Translations under genes and position numbers: made by a program
Source: Lutimonas vermicola
GTDB lineage: Bacteria > Bacteroidota > Bacteroidia > Flavobacteriales > Flavobacteriaceae
Reading direction: 5' to 3'
Assembly: GCF_038433205.1 (NCBI RefSeq)
Contig: NZ_JBCDNA010000003.1
Location: 248,001 to 312,000 of the forward strand
DNA: 64,000 bases
Notes under the pieces: model-generated
What the model was told of the DNA's origin: nothing
What the model saw: only the letters and a program-made list of their open reading frames with translations
Databases searched by the model: none
In this document: positions 35,631 through 44,701 of the stretch, one piece after another
How positions within the stretch are numbered: position 1 is the first letter of the stretch
How the letters are laid out: every line of letters begins with the position of its first letter

Positions 35631-37016
35631 TTAATTATTTGCTAATGCTGCTTTTTCTTCTTCCGTGACTTCATGTTCATCATCTTCTGCGCCATGGGTA
35701 AGTAATTCCAGTTTTTTTCTGAATAGGAGTACCACGCTTCCAAAAACAATGCAGAATACGGCAATACCCGTGAATACTGTAAATTCTCCCAGTCCTTCAG
35801 CTGATTCTCCAAGCCACCCGGCTAATTTGTTGCCAAATCCTGTCATGGCAAAATAAATACCCATCATCAGGGAGCCATATTTTAACGGAGCCAATTTTGT
35901 AATATACGAAAGGGCAACAGGCGAAATACACAATTCACCAATGGTATGCAACAAATAGGCTAAAACCAGCCAATACATGGCAGAAGATCCATCGGCCTCA
36001 AATTGTGAGGCTGCTGCTGACATAAAAAAGAAACCTGTTCCCATGATGATCAAACCAATGATCATTTTAAACAAAGAGGTTGAAAGCTTTCCTTTCAATT
36101 TTTTCTTGGCCCAATACGCAGCAACGGTAGTACCAAGAAATATAATAAACATGGCATTTAAAGATTGAAACCAGGAAGCCGGAATTTCCCAGCCCATTAA
36201 CATCCTGTTGGTTTTTTCTTTAGCGTAAATATTCATCAATCCACCTGCCTGTTCAAAGGCTCCCCAAAAAATAATTACCAATAAAAAGGAAATCATTAGC
36301 ACGATGATCCTGTCTTTTTCAATTTTGGTAAGTGGTTTTTTCATAGCTTCCTTTTCTGCAGAATTTTGTGAAACACCTAGAAAGTTTCCAACGTTTTTTA
36401 AATATTTCTGGCCAAAAAGGTACTGTAACAAACCCATGGCCATTCCTATGCCTGCCAAACCAAAACCATAATGCCATCCGTGTACTTCTCCCACATAGCC
36501 AACAATCAAACTTGATAAAAAGGCACCTACGTTGATACCGATGTAAAAAATAGTAAATCCTTTATCTCTTCTTATATCACCCTTTCTGTATAAGCCGCCC
36601 ACCATTGTTGAAATATTGGGCTTTAACATACCTACTCCCGCTACGATCAGTCCCAGTCCTGTGTAAAAGGCCCAGTATTCTTCTATGGCCAGGATACTGT
36701 GTCCGGCTACCAAAAGTATCCCGCCGTATAACACAGATTTTTTTTGACCAAGAAATTTATCCGCAATCCACCCTCCGGGAATAGAAGCCACATATACCAA
36801 CATCGTATACCATCCATACAGGGCAAGAGCCTCTCCGTTCGACCATCCTAAACCAGGATTTGAATCGGTGGTGGCCTGAACCAAATACAGCACAAGAATC
36901 GCTCTCATACCATAATACGAGAAGCGCTCCCACATTTCGGTAAAAAACAATATATACAGTCCTACAGGATGGCCAAGAAACTCTCTTTGTTCTGGCGCTT
37001 TTGTCAATGATGTCAT
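35631..37016 (-). CDS. POT-family oligopeptide transporter, second copy
   Basis: A 461-residue paralogue of the neighbouring POT transporter. It begins with nearly the same words (HPVGLYILFFTEMWERFSYYGMR) and has the usual 12-helix layout, but lacks the acidic loop insert of its neighbour. The C-terminal tail is acidic (EDDEHEVTEEEKAALANN). It is translated 15 bases after the DPP-IV gene, which suggests it is the main importer for the dipeptides that enzyme releases. Confidence 0.88.
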   Translation of the reverse strand: MTSLTKAPEQREFLGHPVGLYILFFTEMWERFSYYGMRAILVLYLVQATTDSNPGLGWSNGEALALYGWYTMLVYVASIPGGWIADKFLGQKKSVLYGGILLVAGHSILAIEEYWAFYTGLGLIVAGVGMLKPNISTMVGGLYRKGDIRRDKGFTIFYIGINVGAFLSSLIVGYVGEVHGWHYGFGLAGIGMAMGLLQYLFGQKYLKNVGNFLGVSQNSAEKEAMKKPLTKIEKDRIIVLMISFLLVIIFWGAFEQAGGLMNIYAKEKTNRMLMGWEIPASWFQSLNAMFIIFLGTTVAAYWAKKKLKGKLSTSLFKMIIGLIIMGTGFFFMSAAASQFEADGSSAMYWLVLAYLLHTIGELCISPVALSYITKLAPLKYGSLMMGIYFAMTGFGNKLAGWLGESAEGLGEFTVFTGIAVFCIVFGSVVLLFRKKLELLTHGAEDDEHEVTEEEKAALANN

Positions 37017-37031
37017 AAATTCGGGTTTAAA

Positions 37032-39236
37032 TTAGTCGATGATATTCTGTTCATTATTAGAAGGCTCCCCAAGGGAACGATCGATAAATGTAGTCATTTT
37101 TTTGAAAAGGTGCAGTCTGGTGTTTTTGCCATTGCGAATTCCGTGGGCCCTGTCCGGGTAGGTAAAATAATCGAATTGTTTATTAGCCTCCACAAGGGCA
37201 TTGATCATTTGCATGGAATTCTGCACGTGTACGTTATCATCTCCGGTTCCGTGGATGAGTAAATAATCACCTTTTAGCTGATCGGCAAAATTGACGGGTG
37301 AGTTATTGTCATAACCAGAAGCATTTTCTTGGGGAGTTTGCATATATCTTTCTGTATAAACCGAATCGTAGTACCTCCACGAAGTTACAGGTGCTACAGC
37401 AATGGCCATTTTGAAAACATCGGCTCCTTTGGTAATGGCAAGGGAACTCATGAACCCTCCATAACTCCATCCCCAAATTCCGATTCTGTTTTTATCTATA
37501 TAAGATCTTTTACCTAATTCTTTAGCTGATGCTATCTGATCCTCGATTTCGTATTTACCCAATTCTTTATAGGTCACTTTTTTAAAGTCTCTTCCTTTAA
37601 AACCTGTTCCCCGGCCATCAATGCATACAATCACGTAGCCTTTTTGGCTTAGCATCATGTGCCAATAATCATGTTTCCAGATGTTATTCCAGGTATTGGC
37701 AACTCTCTGGGAACCCGGTCCCGAATACTGAAACATGAGCAGGGGATACTTTTTATTTGGATCAAAATCTTTGGGTTTGATCATCCACATGTTAAATTCT
37801 CCATTAGGGGTTTTAATAGTGCTGAATTCCTTTGAAGGTACATCATATGCTGTCAATTTTTCAGCAAGATTCAGGTTGTTCTTGATTTCTTTCAGTTCAT
37901 TTCCAGACCTGGCATCAACCAGGGTGTAGACCGTAGGGTTAGTTGCACTTGAATAGGTATTCACAAAATAATTGAAACTGTTGCTAAAGGCAGCAGAATT
38001 TTCACCGACATACTTGCTCAGCTTTTTCTTTTTGTTTCCAGAGATGCCAATGGAATAGACACTTCTGTTGATAGATCCTTCTTCGGTTGACTGGTAGAAT
38101 ACTTTTTTGGTTTTTATATCAAATCCGTAGTATTTGGTAACTTCCCAATTGCCCTTTGTAATTTGATTTTTTAATTTTCCTTTGGCATCGTAATGATACA
38201 GGTGTTTAAAACCATCCCTTTCGCTACTCCAGATAAAGCTATTGTCATAAAGGAAAGTCAAGTTGTCGTTAATATTTACATATGCCGCATCTTTTTCGTT
38301 TAAAAGCAAATCAGCTTTCTTTAAGCCCGCATCAAATGAGACGAGATTAAGGTTGTTCTGATGTCTGTTAAGTGTGGTGACAACCAAATGATCGTCTTCT
38401 TTTTTCCATTGAATTCTAGGAATATAGTATTGTTCAAGGGAGTTCATATCGACCCTGTATTTTTCATCGCTGGACAGGTCGTATAGGTATAGGCTAACTT
38501 TTGAATTGTTTTCCCCTGCCTTGGGATATTTAAAAGTTTGTGTTTTAGGGTAAAGTCCATTTCCGTAAACATCCATCGAAAACTCCGGAACTTCTGTTTC
38601 GTCAAATCGAATAAAGGCGAGCTTATTCGAAGACGGGTTCCATTCAAAGGCCCTTACAAAACCAAATTCTTCTTCATAAACCCAATCTGTGATACCGTTG
38701 ATGATCTTGTTAGTTTCACCATCGGTACTTATTTGAAGGGTCTTTTTGCTAAGTAAATCTTTAATGTAAATATTGTTTTTATGAACAAATGCAATCTTCG
38801 TCCCGTCGGGAGAAAAGGTGGGTTCCTGAATGTCTAATTCAGAAATGAGTTCAAGGCTTTTGTCTGTAAGGTCGTAAACGTAATATTTGCCTTTTTTTGA
38901 ACGTCTGTAGATCTGCTCAAGATTGACCCCAATAATTAGTTTGGACTCATCCTGGTTAAACGTATAGTCATCAAAGTATGTAATACCCTGAAGGTCTTTT
39001 CCCAATACCAGAGTTTCTACTTTTTCCAGCGTTTTATAATCGTATTTATCCATATAAGTACCATATGAATTGTGATTGAGAATCGTGTAGAAGTCGCCAT
39101 TTTTCATCGATTGAAAAGCTTCAAGAGAAGCTGTTTCAAATACATTTTCGACCCAGATGTCTTCAAGGGTTATTTTTTTTTGCTGAGAAAAAACAGGTAG
39201 TGTAAGTATTGTGAGTAGAAGTAAAAAGGCTCTCAT
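37032..39236 (-). CDS. Dipeptidyl-peptidase IV-type serine peptidase (S9B)
   Basis: A 734-residue exported peptidase that removes X-Pro/X-Ala dipeptides from N-termini. Signal peptide ends near PVFSQQ. A beta-propeller (about 60-480) with DWVYEEEFGFVRAFEW, containing the DPP-IV Glu pair that holds the substrate amino terminus, is followed by the alpha/beta-hydrolase domain with Ser591 in GWSYGGF, Asp666/667 in HGTGDDNVH and His698 in DRAHGI. It is the first gene of a cluster with two peptide transporters. Confidence 0.93.
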   Translation of the reverse strand: MRAFLLLLTILTLPVFSQQKKITLEDIWVENVFETASLEAFQSMKNGDFYTILNHNSYGTYMDKYDYKTLEKVETLVLGKDLQGITYFDDYTFNQDESKLIIGVNLEQIYRRSKKGKYYVYDLTDKSLELISELDIQEPTFSPDGTKIAFVHKNNIYIKDLLSKKTLQISTDGETNKIINGITDWVYEEEFGFVRAFEWNPSSNKLAFIRFDETEVPEFSMDVYGNGLYPKTQTFKYPKAGENNSKVSLYLYDLSSDEKYRVDMNSLEQYYIPRIQWKKEDDHLVVTTLNRHQNNLNLVSFDAGLKKADLLLNEKDAAYVNINDNLTFLYDNSFIWSSERDGFKHLYHYDAKGKLKNQITKGNWEVTKYYGFDIKTKKVFYQSTEEGSINRSVYSIGISGNKKKKLSKYVGENSAAFSNSFNYFVNTYSSATNPTVYTLVDARSGNELKEIKNNLNLAEKLTAYDVPSKEFSTIKTPNGEFNMWMIKPKDFDPNKKYPLLMFQYSGPGSQRVANTWNNIWKHDYWHMMLSQKGYVIVCIDGRGTGFKGRDFKKVTYKELGKYEIEDQIASAKELGKRSYIDKNRIGIWGWSYGGFMSSLAITKGADVFKMAIAVAPVTSWRYYDSVYTERYMQTPQENASGYDNNSPVNFADQLKGDYLLIHGTGDDNVHVQNSMQMINALVEANKQFDYFTYPDRAHGIRNGKNTRLHLFKKMTTFIDRSLGEPSNNEQNIID

Positions 39237-39504
39237 AGCAGGAATTTAAAAAAAACATGGCCAAGTTTACGGAAAATATATGAATCCAATTCCTAATTTG
39301 GAAAGAATCTTAAGCCATAATGGTCAGGCAAGCAAGGCGTTCAAATACACTTATGATAAGGAGCTAAAAGATGTTTAAGCAATTATTAAAAATTTTAAAT
39401 TGATCTTTGTGATTCGTTCATTTTCTTAAGAATTTCCTTGGATAATATTCATATTAATCTTTTGCCCCTATTGATTATCTTTACTCCCGGTTAACACACT
39501 TACT
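39237..39504. other. 268-base divergent spacer with a 32-codon open frame
   Basis: The spacer separates the DPP-IV gene (minus) and HMG-CoA reductase gene (plus). On the plus strand 39280-39378 reads MNPIPNLERILSHNGQASKA and 12 more residues to a TAA. No homologue is recognised, and it is only a candidate small protein. TATCTTTA before the reductase gene is one base from a -7 element. Confidence 0.25.
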
Positions 39505-40782
39505 ATGTCAAAAATGATCAAAGGGTTTTCGAAATTCAGTAAAACAGAAAAAGTAAACTGGCTGGCCGAAAATTTTTTCCATGATAAGAGTTCAGGTATA
39601 GATACGCTGAAGCAATACTATAATGAAGATCCTGAACTTCAGCAGCTTCATGATGAGTTTATTGAAAACACAATCAGTAATTTTTACATTCCTTATGCCA
39701 TTGCTCCGAACTTTTTGATCAATGGGAAAACCTATGCAATTCCGATGGCTATAGAAGAAAGTTCGGTCGTTGCAGCCGCTTCTTTGACCGCCAAGTTTTG
39801 GAGTACCAGAGGAGGCTTTAAAACAAAGGTGATCTCAACTACAAAAACGGGCCAGGTTCATTTTACCTATAAGGGGAATAAGGATGAGCTGCGTGATTAT
39901 TTCTCTTCTGTAAAATCTAAATTGATTCACTCAACTGATCACATTACGGCTAATATGAGGAAGAGAGGCGGTGGCATTGTTGATATAGAATTGAGAGATA
40001 AAACCGAAAATCTCGCTGATTATTACCAGATACATGTTAGTTTTCTAACAGGCGACAGTATGGGCGCCAATTTTATTAATTCATGCTTAGAAACTATTGC
40101 AGCCTCATTTCAAAAGGAAGGGATCTTTATCGTGATGAGTATTCTATCGAATTATGTCCCGGATTGCCTGGTAAGGGCTGAGGTGACTTGTAAAGTTGAA
40201 GATTTCTTTCCGGAAAATGCAGAACTATATGCCCGTAAATTTGTTCAGGCTGTGCAAATAGCGGAGGTGGAACCCTATAGAGCCGTGACGCATAATAAAG
40301 GTATCATGAATGGGATTGATGCTGTTGTCCTTGCCACCGGCAACGATTTTCGGGCCGTAGCAGCAGGAGCTCATGCATATGCTTCGAGAGAAGGAAGGTA
40401 TAAGAGCCTAACGGGAGCATCTGTGGTAAATGGATTATTTAATTTTTGGATTGAAATTCCAATGGCTTTGGGAACTGTAGGAGGCCTTACCAGATTGCAT
40501 CCTTTGGCTAAGCTGTCAATGGAAATCCTCCAGAATCCCACGGCATCAGAGCTTATGCAAATAGTGGCCGTGGCCGGCCTGGCTCAAAATTTTGCCGCAT
40601 TGAAGGCACTTACTACAACAGGGATTCAACAAGGCCACATGAAAATGCACCTGATGAATATTTTGAATCAGCTTGAAGCCAATGTGCATGAAAAGGAATT
40701 GATCGTGGAGGCATTTAAAGGGAAAACCGTTTCGCATAGTGCCGTCGCTGAATACTTGCATCACATGAGAACCGGCCATTAA
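39505..40782 (+). CDS. mvaA: Class II hydroxymethylglutaryl-CoA reductase
   Basis: A 425-residue soluble HMG-CoA reductase that makes mevalonate, the entry to isoprenoids through the mevalonate pathway. Class II marks: IPMAIEESSVVAAAS with the catalytic Glu, GDSMGANFINSCLE, ATGNDFRAVAAGAHAYA with the catalytic Asp, GTVGGLTRLHPLA and the C-terminal catalytic His in QQGHMKMHLMN. Class II enzymes are often called degradative, but in Flavobacteriaceae they serve biosynthesis (general knowledge of the lineage). It is transcribed alone. Confidence 0.92.
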   Translation: MSKMIKGFSKFSKTEKVNWLAENFFHDKSSGIDTLKQYYNEDPELQQLHDEFIENTISNFYIPYAIAPNFLINGKTYAIPMAIEESSVVAAASLTAKFWSTRGGFKTKVISTTKTGQVHFTYKGNKDELRDYFSSVKSKLIHSTDHITANMRKRGGGIVDIELRDKTENLADYYQIHVSFLTGDSMGANFINSCLETIAASFQKEGIFIVMSILSNYVPDCLVRAEVTCKVEDFFPENAELYARKFVQAVQIAEVEPYRAVTHNKGIMNGIDAVVLATGNDFRAVAAGAHAYASREGRYKSLTGASVVNGLFNFWIEIPMALGTVGGLTRLHPLAKLSMEILQNPTASELMQIVAVAGLAQNFAALKALTTTGIQQGHMKMHLMNILNQLEANVHEKELIVEAFKGKTVSHSAVAEYLHHMRTGH

Positions 40783-40826
40783 ATAGCAACTTATTATTTA
40801 AAAATAAATATTTTCTATTTGTAAGC

Positions 40827-40858
40827 TTGACTTCAGCACCCAGTATTGCTTATCTTTG
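40827..40858 (+). promoter_or_regulatory. Promoter of the superoxide dismutase gene
   Basis: TTG (40827-40829), 21 bases, TATCTTTG (40851-40858): an exact flavobacterial sigma-A promoter 33 bases before the ATG. Confidence 0.62.
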
Positions 40859-40891
40859 ATAAAAAATTAAATAACTTCAAAAAATAATATT

Positions 40892-41500
40892 ATGTCATTT
40901 CAATTACCAAAATTACCATATGCTTATGATGCATTAGAGCCTCATATTGACGCCAGAACAATGGAAATTCACCATACGAAACACCACAATGGGTACACCA
41001 CGAATTTGAATAATGCTATAAAGGGAACTGATCTTGAATCAAAATCAATTTTGGATATCCTGAAAAACCTGGACATGAGCAATATGGCCGTAAGAAATAA
41101 CGGTGGAGGTTTTTATAATCACGATCTCTTCTGGAAGATCATGTCACCAGATGGAGGTGGAGAGCCATCGGGAGAACTTGCAGAAGCGATTAATGCCGAA
41201 TTTGGTTCCTTTGAGGCTTTCAAGGACGTTTTTTCAACAGCAGCAGCAACTCGTTTTGGATCAGGATGGGCATGGTTATGTGTTCATAAAGGAGGTAAGG
41301 TAAAAGTTTGTTCGACCCCGAATCAAGACAACCCTATCATGCCGGAAGTGGGCTGTGGAGGTTTTCCAATTTTAGGTTTGGATGTGTGGGAGCATGCATA
41401 TTATTTAAATTATCAGAACAGAAGACCTGATTATATAAGTTCTTTCTTTAATTTGATCAACTGGGAAGAAGTAAGCAAAACGTTTGCAGAAAATAAATAA
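40892..41500 (+). CDS. Superoxide dismutase, Mn-type signature
   Basis: A 202-residue Fe/Mn-family dismutase without a signal peptide, acting in the cytoplasm to turn superoxide into peroxide and oxygen. Metal ligands are in HHTKHHNGY, NNGGGFYNHDLFW and DVWEHAYYL. The Gly at the GGGFYNH position together with NQD in CSTPNQDNP matches the Mn-preferring pattern (Fe enzymes carry Gln at the first place), though cambialistic use cannot be excluded. A consensus promoter stands before it and a strong terminator after it, so it is a single-gene transcript. Confidence 0.93.
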   Translation: MSFQLPKLPYAYDALEPHIDARTMEIHHTKHHNGYTTNLNNAIKGTDLESKSILDILKNLDMSNMAVRNNGGGFYNHDLFWKIMSPDGGGEPSGELAEAINAEFGSFEAFKDVFSTAAATRFGSGWAWLCVHKGGKVKVCSTPNQDNPIMPEVGCGGFPILGLDVWEHAYYLNYQNRRPDYISSFFNLINWEEVSKTFAENK

Positions 41501-41528
41501 TTACTGTTTTAGCTTTTGAGTTAAAAGA

Positions 41529-41564
41529 AACCACGGAGCCTTTGCTCCGTGGTTATTCTTTTTT
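41529..41564 (+). terminator. Intrinsic terminator of the superoxide dismutase gene
   Basis: AACCACGGAGC (41529-41539) pairs with GCTCCGTGGTT (41544-41554) around a 4-base loop, followed by a T-rich tract ending at 41564. Eleven perfect pairs make it the strongest terminator in the window. Confidence 0.9.
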
Positions 41565-41615
41565 AGGAAGTTCTTTATACTTGAATTGCAGCCTGTTCAT
41601 TGTGTAAAAAATTAG

Positions 41616-42509
41616 ATGAGATCCAGAAATATAGCTTTTTTACTTGCCTTTCTTGCCGCTTTGATTTATGGCGTAAGTTTTACCGTGGCCAAGGAAGTAA
41701 TGCCCTTACATGTGCGCCCTTTTGGATTTATATTATTAAGGGTACTTGGAGCTACCAGCCTGTTTTGGATTGTTGGAATATTTCTTAAGAAGGAAAAGAT
41801 CGAAGTTAATGATTATCCAAGGTTGTTACTGGGAGCTGTTTTTGGGATTGCTCTCAATCAGCTTTCCTTCTTTAAGGGACTGAGTATGACAACCCCGATC
41901 AATGCTTCTGTAATCATGGTCACCTCACCCATTTTGGTATTGATCTTTTCGTCCTTTTTATTGAATGAAAAAGCTACAAAGAAAAAGCTTTTAGGAATTT
42001 TTATAGGATTATTGGGAGCTGTTATGCTCATCATTTTTGGAAAAGAACCGGGTATTGCGACTAACGCTACCTTGGGAAACCTTCTGGTTTTTGTAAACGC
42101 GTCTTCATATGGACTTTATCTTATCCTTATTAAGAACCTGACAAAAAAATATCACGCGATTACCCTTGCCAAATGGTTGTATTTATTGGGTTTGATCATG
42201 GTACTTCCTTTTGGATTTTCAGAATTGAGTATGGTAGAATGGCAAACAATGCCGCTGCCCATTATCTATCGGGTAGGATTCATTATCGTATTTACATCAT
42301 TTTTGACTTATATGTTCAACCTGTTCGCCATAAAAGAATTAAAGCCGACTACCTTGAGTATATTTATCTATTTACAGCCGGTTATTGCAAGCATGTATGC
42401 TCTGTTTGTTGGAAGTGATTCCCTGAATGCGATAAAGATTGGAGCCACAGTGCTTATCTTTATTGGGGTGTATCTCGTTACTCGCAGGCCGAAAGAGACT
42501 TTTGACTGA
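41616..42509 (+). CDS. DMT-superfamily (EamA) transporter
   Basis: A 297-residue membrane protein with ten predicted helices in two EamA repeats (about 7-135 and 155-285). Marks: an early RPFGFILLRVLGAT in helix 2, and ITSFLTYMFNLFAIKEL with LQPVIASMYALFVG in the second repeat. EamA proteins export amino acids, nucleosides or other metabolites; the substrate is unknown. It is the only gene between the dismutase terminator and yicC. Confidence 0.8.
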   Translation: MRSRNIAFLLAFLAALIYGVSFTVAKEVMPLHVRPFGFILLRVLGATSLFWIVGIFLKKEKIEVNDYPRLLLGAVFGIALNQLSFFKGLSMTTPINASVIMVTSPILVLIFSSFLLNEKATKKKLLGIFIGLLGAVMLIIFGKEPGIATNATLGNLLVFVNASSYGLYLILIKNLTKKYHAITLAKWLYLLGLIMVLPFGFSELSMVEWQTMPLPIIYRVGFIIVFTSFLTYMFNLFAIKELKPTTLSIFIYLQPVIASMYALFVGSDSLNAIKIGATVLIFIGVYLVTRRPKETFD

Positions 42510-42555
42510 AGTAATTATTAATGGTTGGCGCATCCCGGAAAGATATTTTTATTGC

Positions 42556-42563
42556 TAACTTTG
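42556..42563 (+). promoter_or_regulatory. -7 element of the yicC-gmk-nadD operon
   Basis: TAACTTTG matches TAnnTTTG exactly, 19 bases before the yicC ATG. The nearest upstream TTG is 28 bases away, outside the usual spacing. Confidence 0.45.
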
Positions 42564-42582
42564 TGAAAATTTAAAGAACAAG

Positions 42583-43434
42583 ATGATACAATCCATGACC
42601 GGATACGGTAAAACAATAATTCAACTTGAGACAAAAAAGATAAGCCTTGAAATAAAATCACTGAATAGCAAAAACCTTGATATTAACACAAGGTTCCCCG
42701 GGGTTTACAGAGAAAAAGAAATAGAAGTTAGAAGGCTGATAGCCAATAATCTTGTACGCGGAAAGGTTGATATGTCTTTTTATATTGAATCTACTGCGGC
42801 TGAAACTTCAACCAAGATCAACCGTGAGGTTGTTGCCAATTACATTAAGGAATTGGAAGAGATACACCAGGAGGACGATTTACTTTCTATCGCCATGCGT
42901 TTGCCGGATGTTTTAAAAACAGAAAGGGAAGAATTGGACCCGGAAGAATGGGCGCTGATTCAATCAGGGATTCTGGAAGCTATTGAAAACCTTAAGGAAT
43001 ACAGGCGTTCTGAGGGAGAAGAATTGCGCATCGATTTTGAGCAGCGAATTGCGGTATTAAAAGAAAAGCTTCGGGAAGTCATCAGCCTTGATGGGGAAAG
43101 ACTGGAACAGGTGAGGATCAGGCTTAAGAGATCAATAAAAGAACTTGAGCAAACAGTTGATGAGAATCGTTTTGAACAGGAATTGATTTATTATCTGGAA
43201 AAGCTTGATATAACAGAAGAAAAAGTAAGGCTCACAAATCACCTCAATTATTTTGAGAAGGAACTTGATGTGAATATTTCTAATGGTAAGAAGTTAGGAT
43301 TTATCTCCCAGGAGATTGGAAGGGAAATTAATACGATAGGTTCAAAGGCGAATTTTGCACCCATGCAAAAGGCTGTTGTTGAAATGAAGGATGAGCTTGA
43401 GAAAATAAAGGAACAGCTTTTAAACGTTTTATAA
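42583..43434 (+). CDS. yicC: YicC-family endoribonuclease
   Basis: A 283-residue protein of the YicC/YloC family. It begins with the fixed MIQSMTGYGK and SLNSKNLDINTRFPG (N-terminal domain) and ends with DUF1732, EELDVNISNGKKLGFISQEIGREINTIGSKA. E. coli YicC takes part in decay of small RNAs and acts as an endoribonuclease. It is first in a compact operon with gmk (3-base gap) and nadD (19-base gap), a common order in Bacteroidota. Confidence 0.9.
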   Translation: MIQSMTGYGKTIIQLETKKISLEIKSLNSKNLDINTRFPGVYREKEIEVRRLIANNLVRGKVDMSFYIESTAAETSTKINREVVANYIKELEEIHQEDDLLSIAMRLPDVLKTEREELDPEEWALIQSGILEAIENLKEYRRSEGEELRIDFEQRIAVLKEKLREVISLDGERLEQVRIRLKRSIKELEQTVDENRFEQELIYYLEKLDITEEKVRLTNHLNYFEKELDVNISNGKKLGFISQEIGREINTIGSKANFAPMQKAVVEMKDELEKIKEQLLNVL

Positions 43435-43437
43435 GTT

Positions 43438-44013
43438 ATGACTAAAGAGAAAGGCAAGCTGATTGTTTTTTCGGCCCCGTCCGGTTCAGGTAAAACGACC
43501 ATAGTTCATCATTTATTAGGAAAAAAAGAACTGAATCTGGACTTTTCGATTTCTGCTACTTCCAGGGAGAAAAGAGGGCAGGAAGTTAACGGTAAAGATT
43601 ATCATTTTATAAGCCTTGAGCGTTTTAAAAAACACATAGATCAGGATGATTTTGTTGAATGGGAAGAAGTGTACAGCAATAATTTTTATGGAACGCTAAA
43701 ATCAGAAGTCGACAGGATATGGTCAGAAGGCAAGCATGCCATTTTTGATATTGATGTTATTGGCGGGCTTCGAATCAAGAATAAATTTCCCGATGAAACA
43801 TTAGCAGTATTTGTAAAAACACCCTCCATTGAGGTAATGGAAAAAAGATTGAGGTCGAGAAATACTGATTCGGAAGAAAAAATACGAGAAAGAATTGCAA
43901 AAGCGGAAAGAGAATTGCTATACGCGGATGATTTTGATGTCATTCTTATCAATGATGATCTGGAAATTGCAAAAAAGGAGGCTGAAAAAATAGTTAAAGA
44001 ATTTATCTCTTAA
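43438..44013 (+). CDS. gmk: Guanylate kinase
   Basis: A 191-residue kinase converting GMP and ATP to GDP and ADP in the cytoplasm. P-loop SAPSGSGKTTIVHHLL, GMP-binding TSREKRGQEVNGKDYHFI with the Arg, Ser and Tyr contacts, and DIDVIGGLRIK (Walker B-like). Lid arginines are in RLRSRNTDSEEKIRERI. Length and order are normal. Confidence 0.95.
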   Translation: MTKEKGKLIVFSAPSGSGKTTIVHHLLGKKELNLDFSISATSREKRGQEVNGKDYHFISLERFKKHIDQDDFVEWEEVYSNNFYGTLKSEVDRIWSEGKHAIFDIDVIGGLRIKNKFPDETLAVFVKTPSIEVMEKRLRSRNTDSEEKIRERIAKAERELLYADDFDVILINDDLEIAKKEAEKIVKEFIS

Positions 44014-44032
44014 GCGCTATAAACGGGTCAAA

Positions 44033-44611
44033 ATGAAAATTGGACTTTTTTTTGGAAGTTTTAACCCCATTCATATTGGGCATCTGATCATTGCCAACCA
44101 TATGGCGGAATATTCAGACTTGGACGAGGTTTGGCTTGTTGTAACGCCTCACAACCCATTTAAGAAGAAAAGGACCCTGCTTGAAGATCATCACAGGTTT
44201 CAGCTTGTTGTGCAGGCTACTGAAGATTACCCTAAAATTAAACCAAGTAATATAGAATTTGGATTGCCCCAGCCCAATTACACTATTAATACCCTGGTTT
44301 ATTTGCAGGAAAAGTATCCACAGCATGATTTTCATCTAATCATGGGGCTGGACAATCTGAAGTCCTTTCCTAAATGGAAGAATTATGAAAAGATCATTGA
44401 GCATCATGAGCTTTATGTATACCCAAGGGTTTCTGAAGTAACTGACCTTCCTGAACTTATGGCTCACCAAAAAGTGCATTATATAAAAGCACCAATAGTT
44501 GAAATTTCCTCAACATTTATTAGAAATGCCATTAAAGAAAGAAAAAATGTCAGGGCTCTGATGCCTGACAAAGCCTGGGCATATCTTGATGAGATGAATT
44601 TTTATAAATAG
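44033..44611 (+). CDS. nadD: Nicotinate-nucleotide adenylyltransferase NadD
   Basis: A 192-residue nucleotidyl transferase of NAD synthesis (nicotinate mononucleotide + ATP to deamido-NAD). The alpha-phosphate-binding motif is FFGSFNPIHIGHL with the two His residues, and the C-terminal ISSTFIRNAI is the SxTxxR motif of the family. Third gene of the yicC operon. Confidence 0.93.
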   Translation: MKIGLFFGSFNPIHIGHLIIANHMAEYSDLDEVWLVVTPHNPFKKKRTLLEDHHRFQLVVQATEDYPKIKPSNIEFGLPQPNYTINTLVYLQEKYPQHDFHLIMGLDNLKSFPKWKNYEKIIEHHELYVYPRVSEVTDLPELMAHQKVHYIKAPIVEISSTFIRNAIKERKNVRALMPDKAWAYLDEMNFYK

Positions 44612-44701
44612 TCCCATTGCTGTTGAATAGGAATTTAAAATGCATATAAGAGCTTATCGGAGAACTTAAAAACATTGTATATTTGTGTTGAAATTTTGAC
44701 A

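Noticed and set aside
44530..44555. GTCAGG/CCTGAC hairpin near the end of nadD
   Set aside because: It is inside the coding sequence, short and without a U-run; probably chance.
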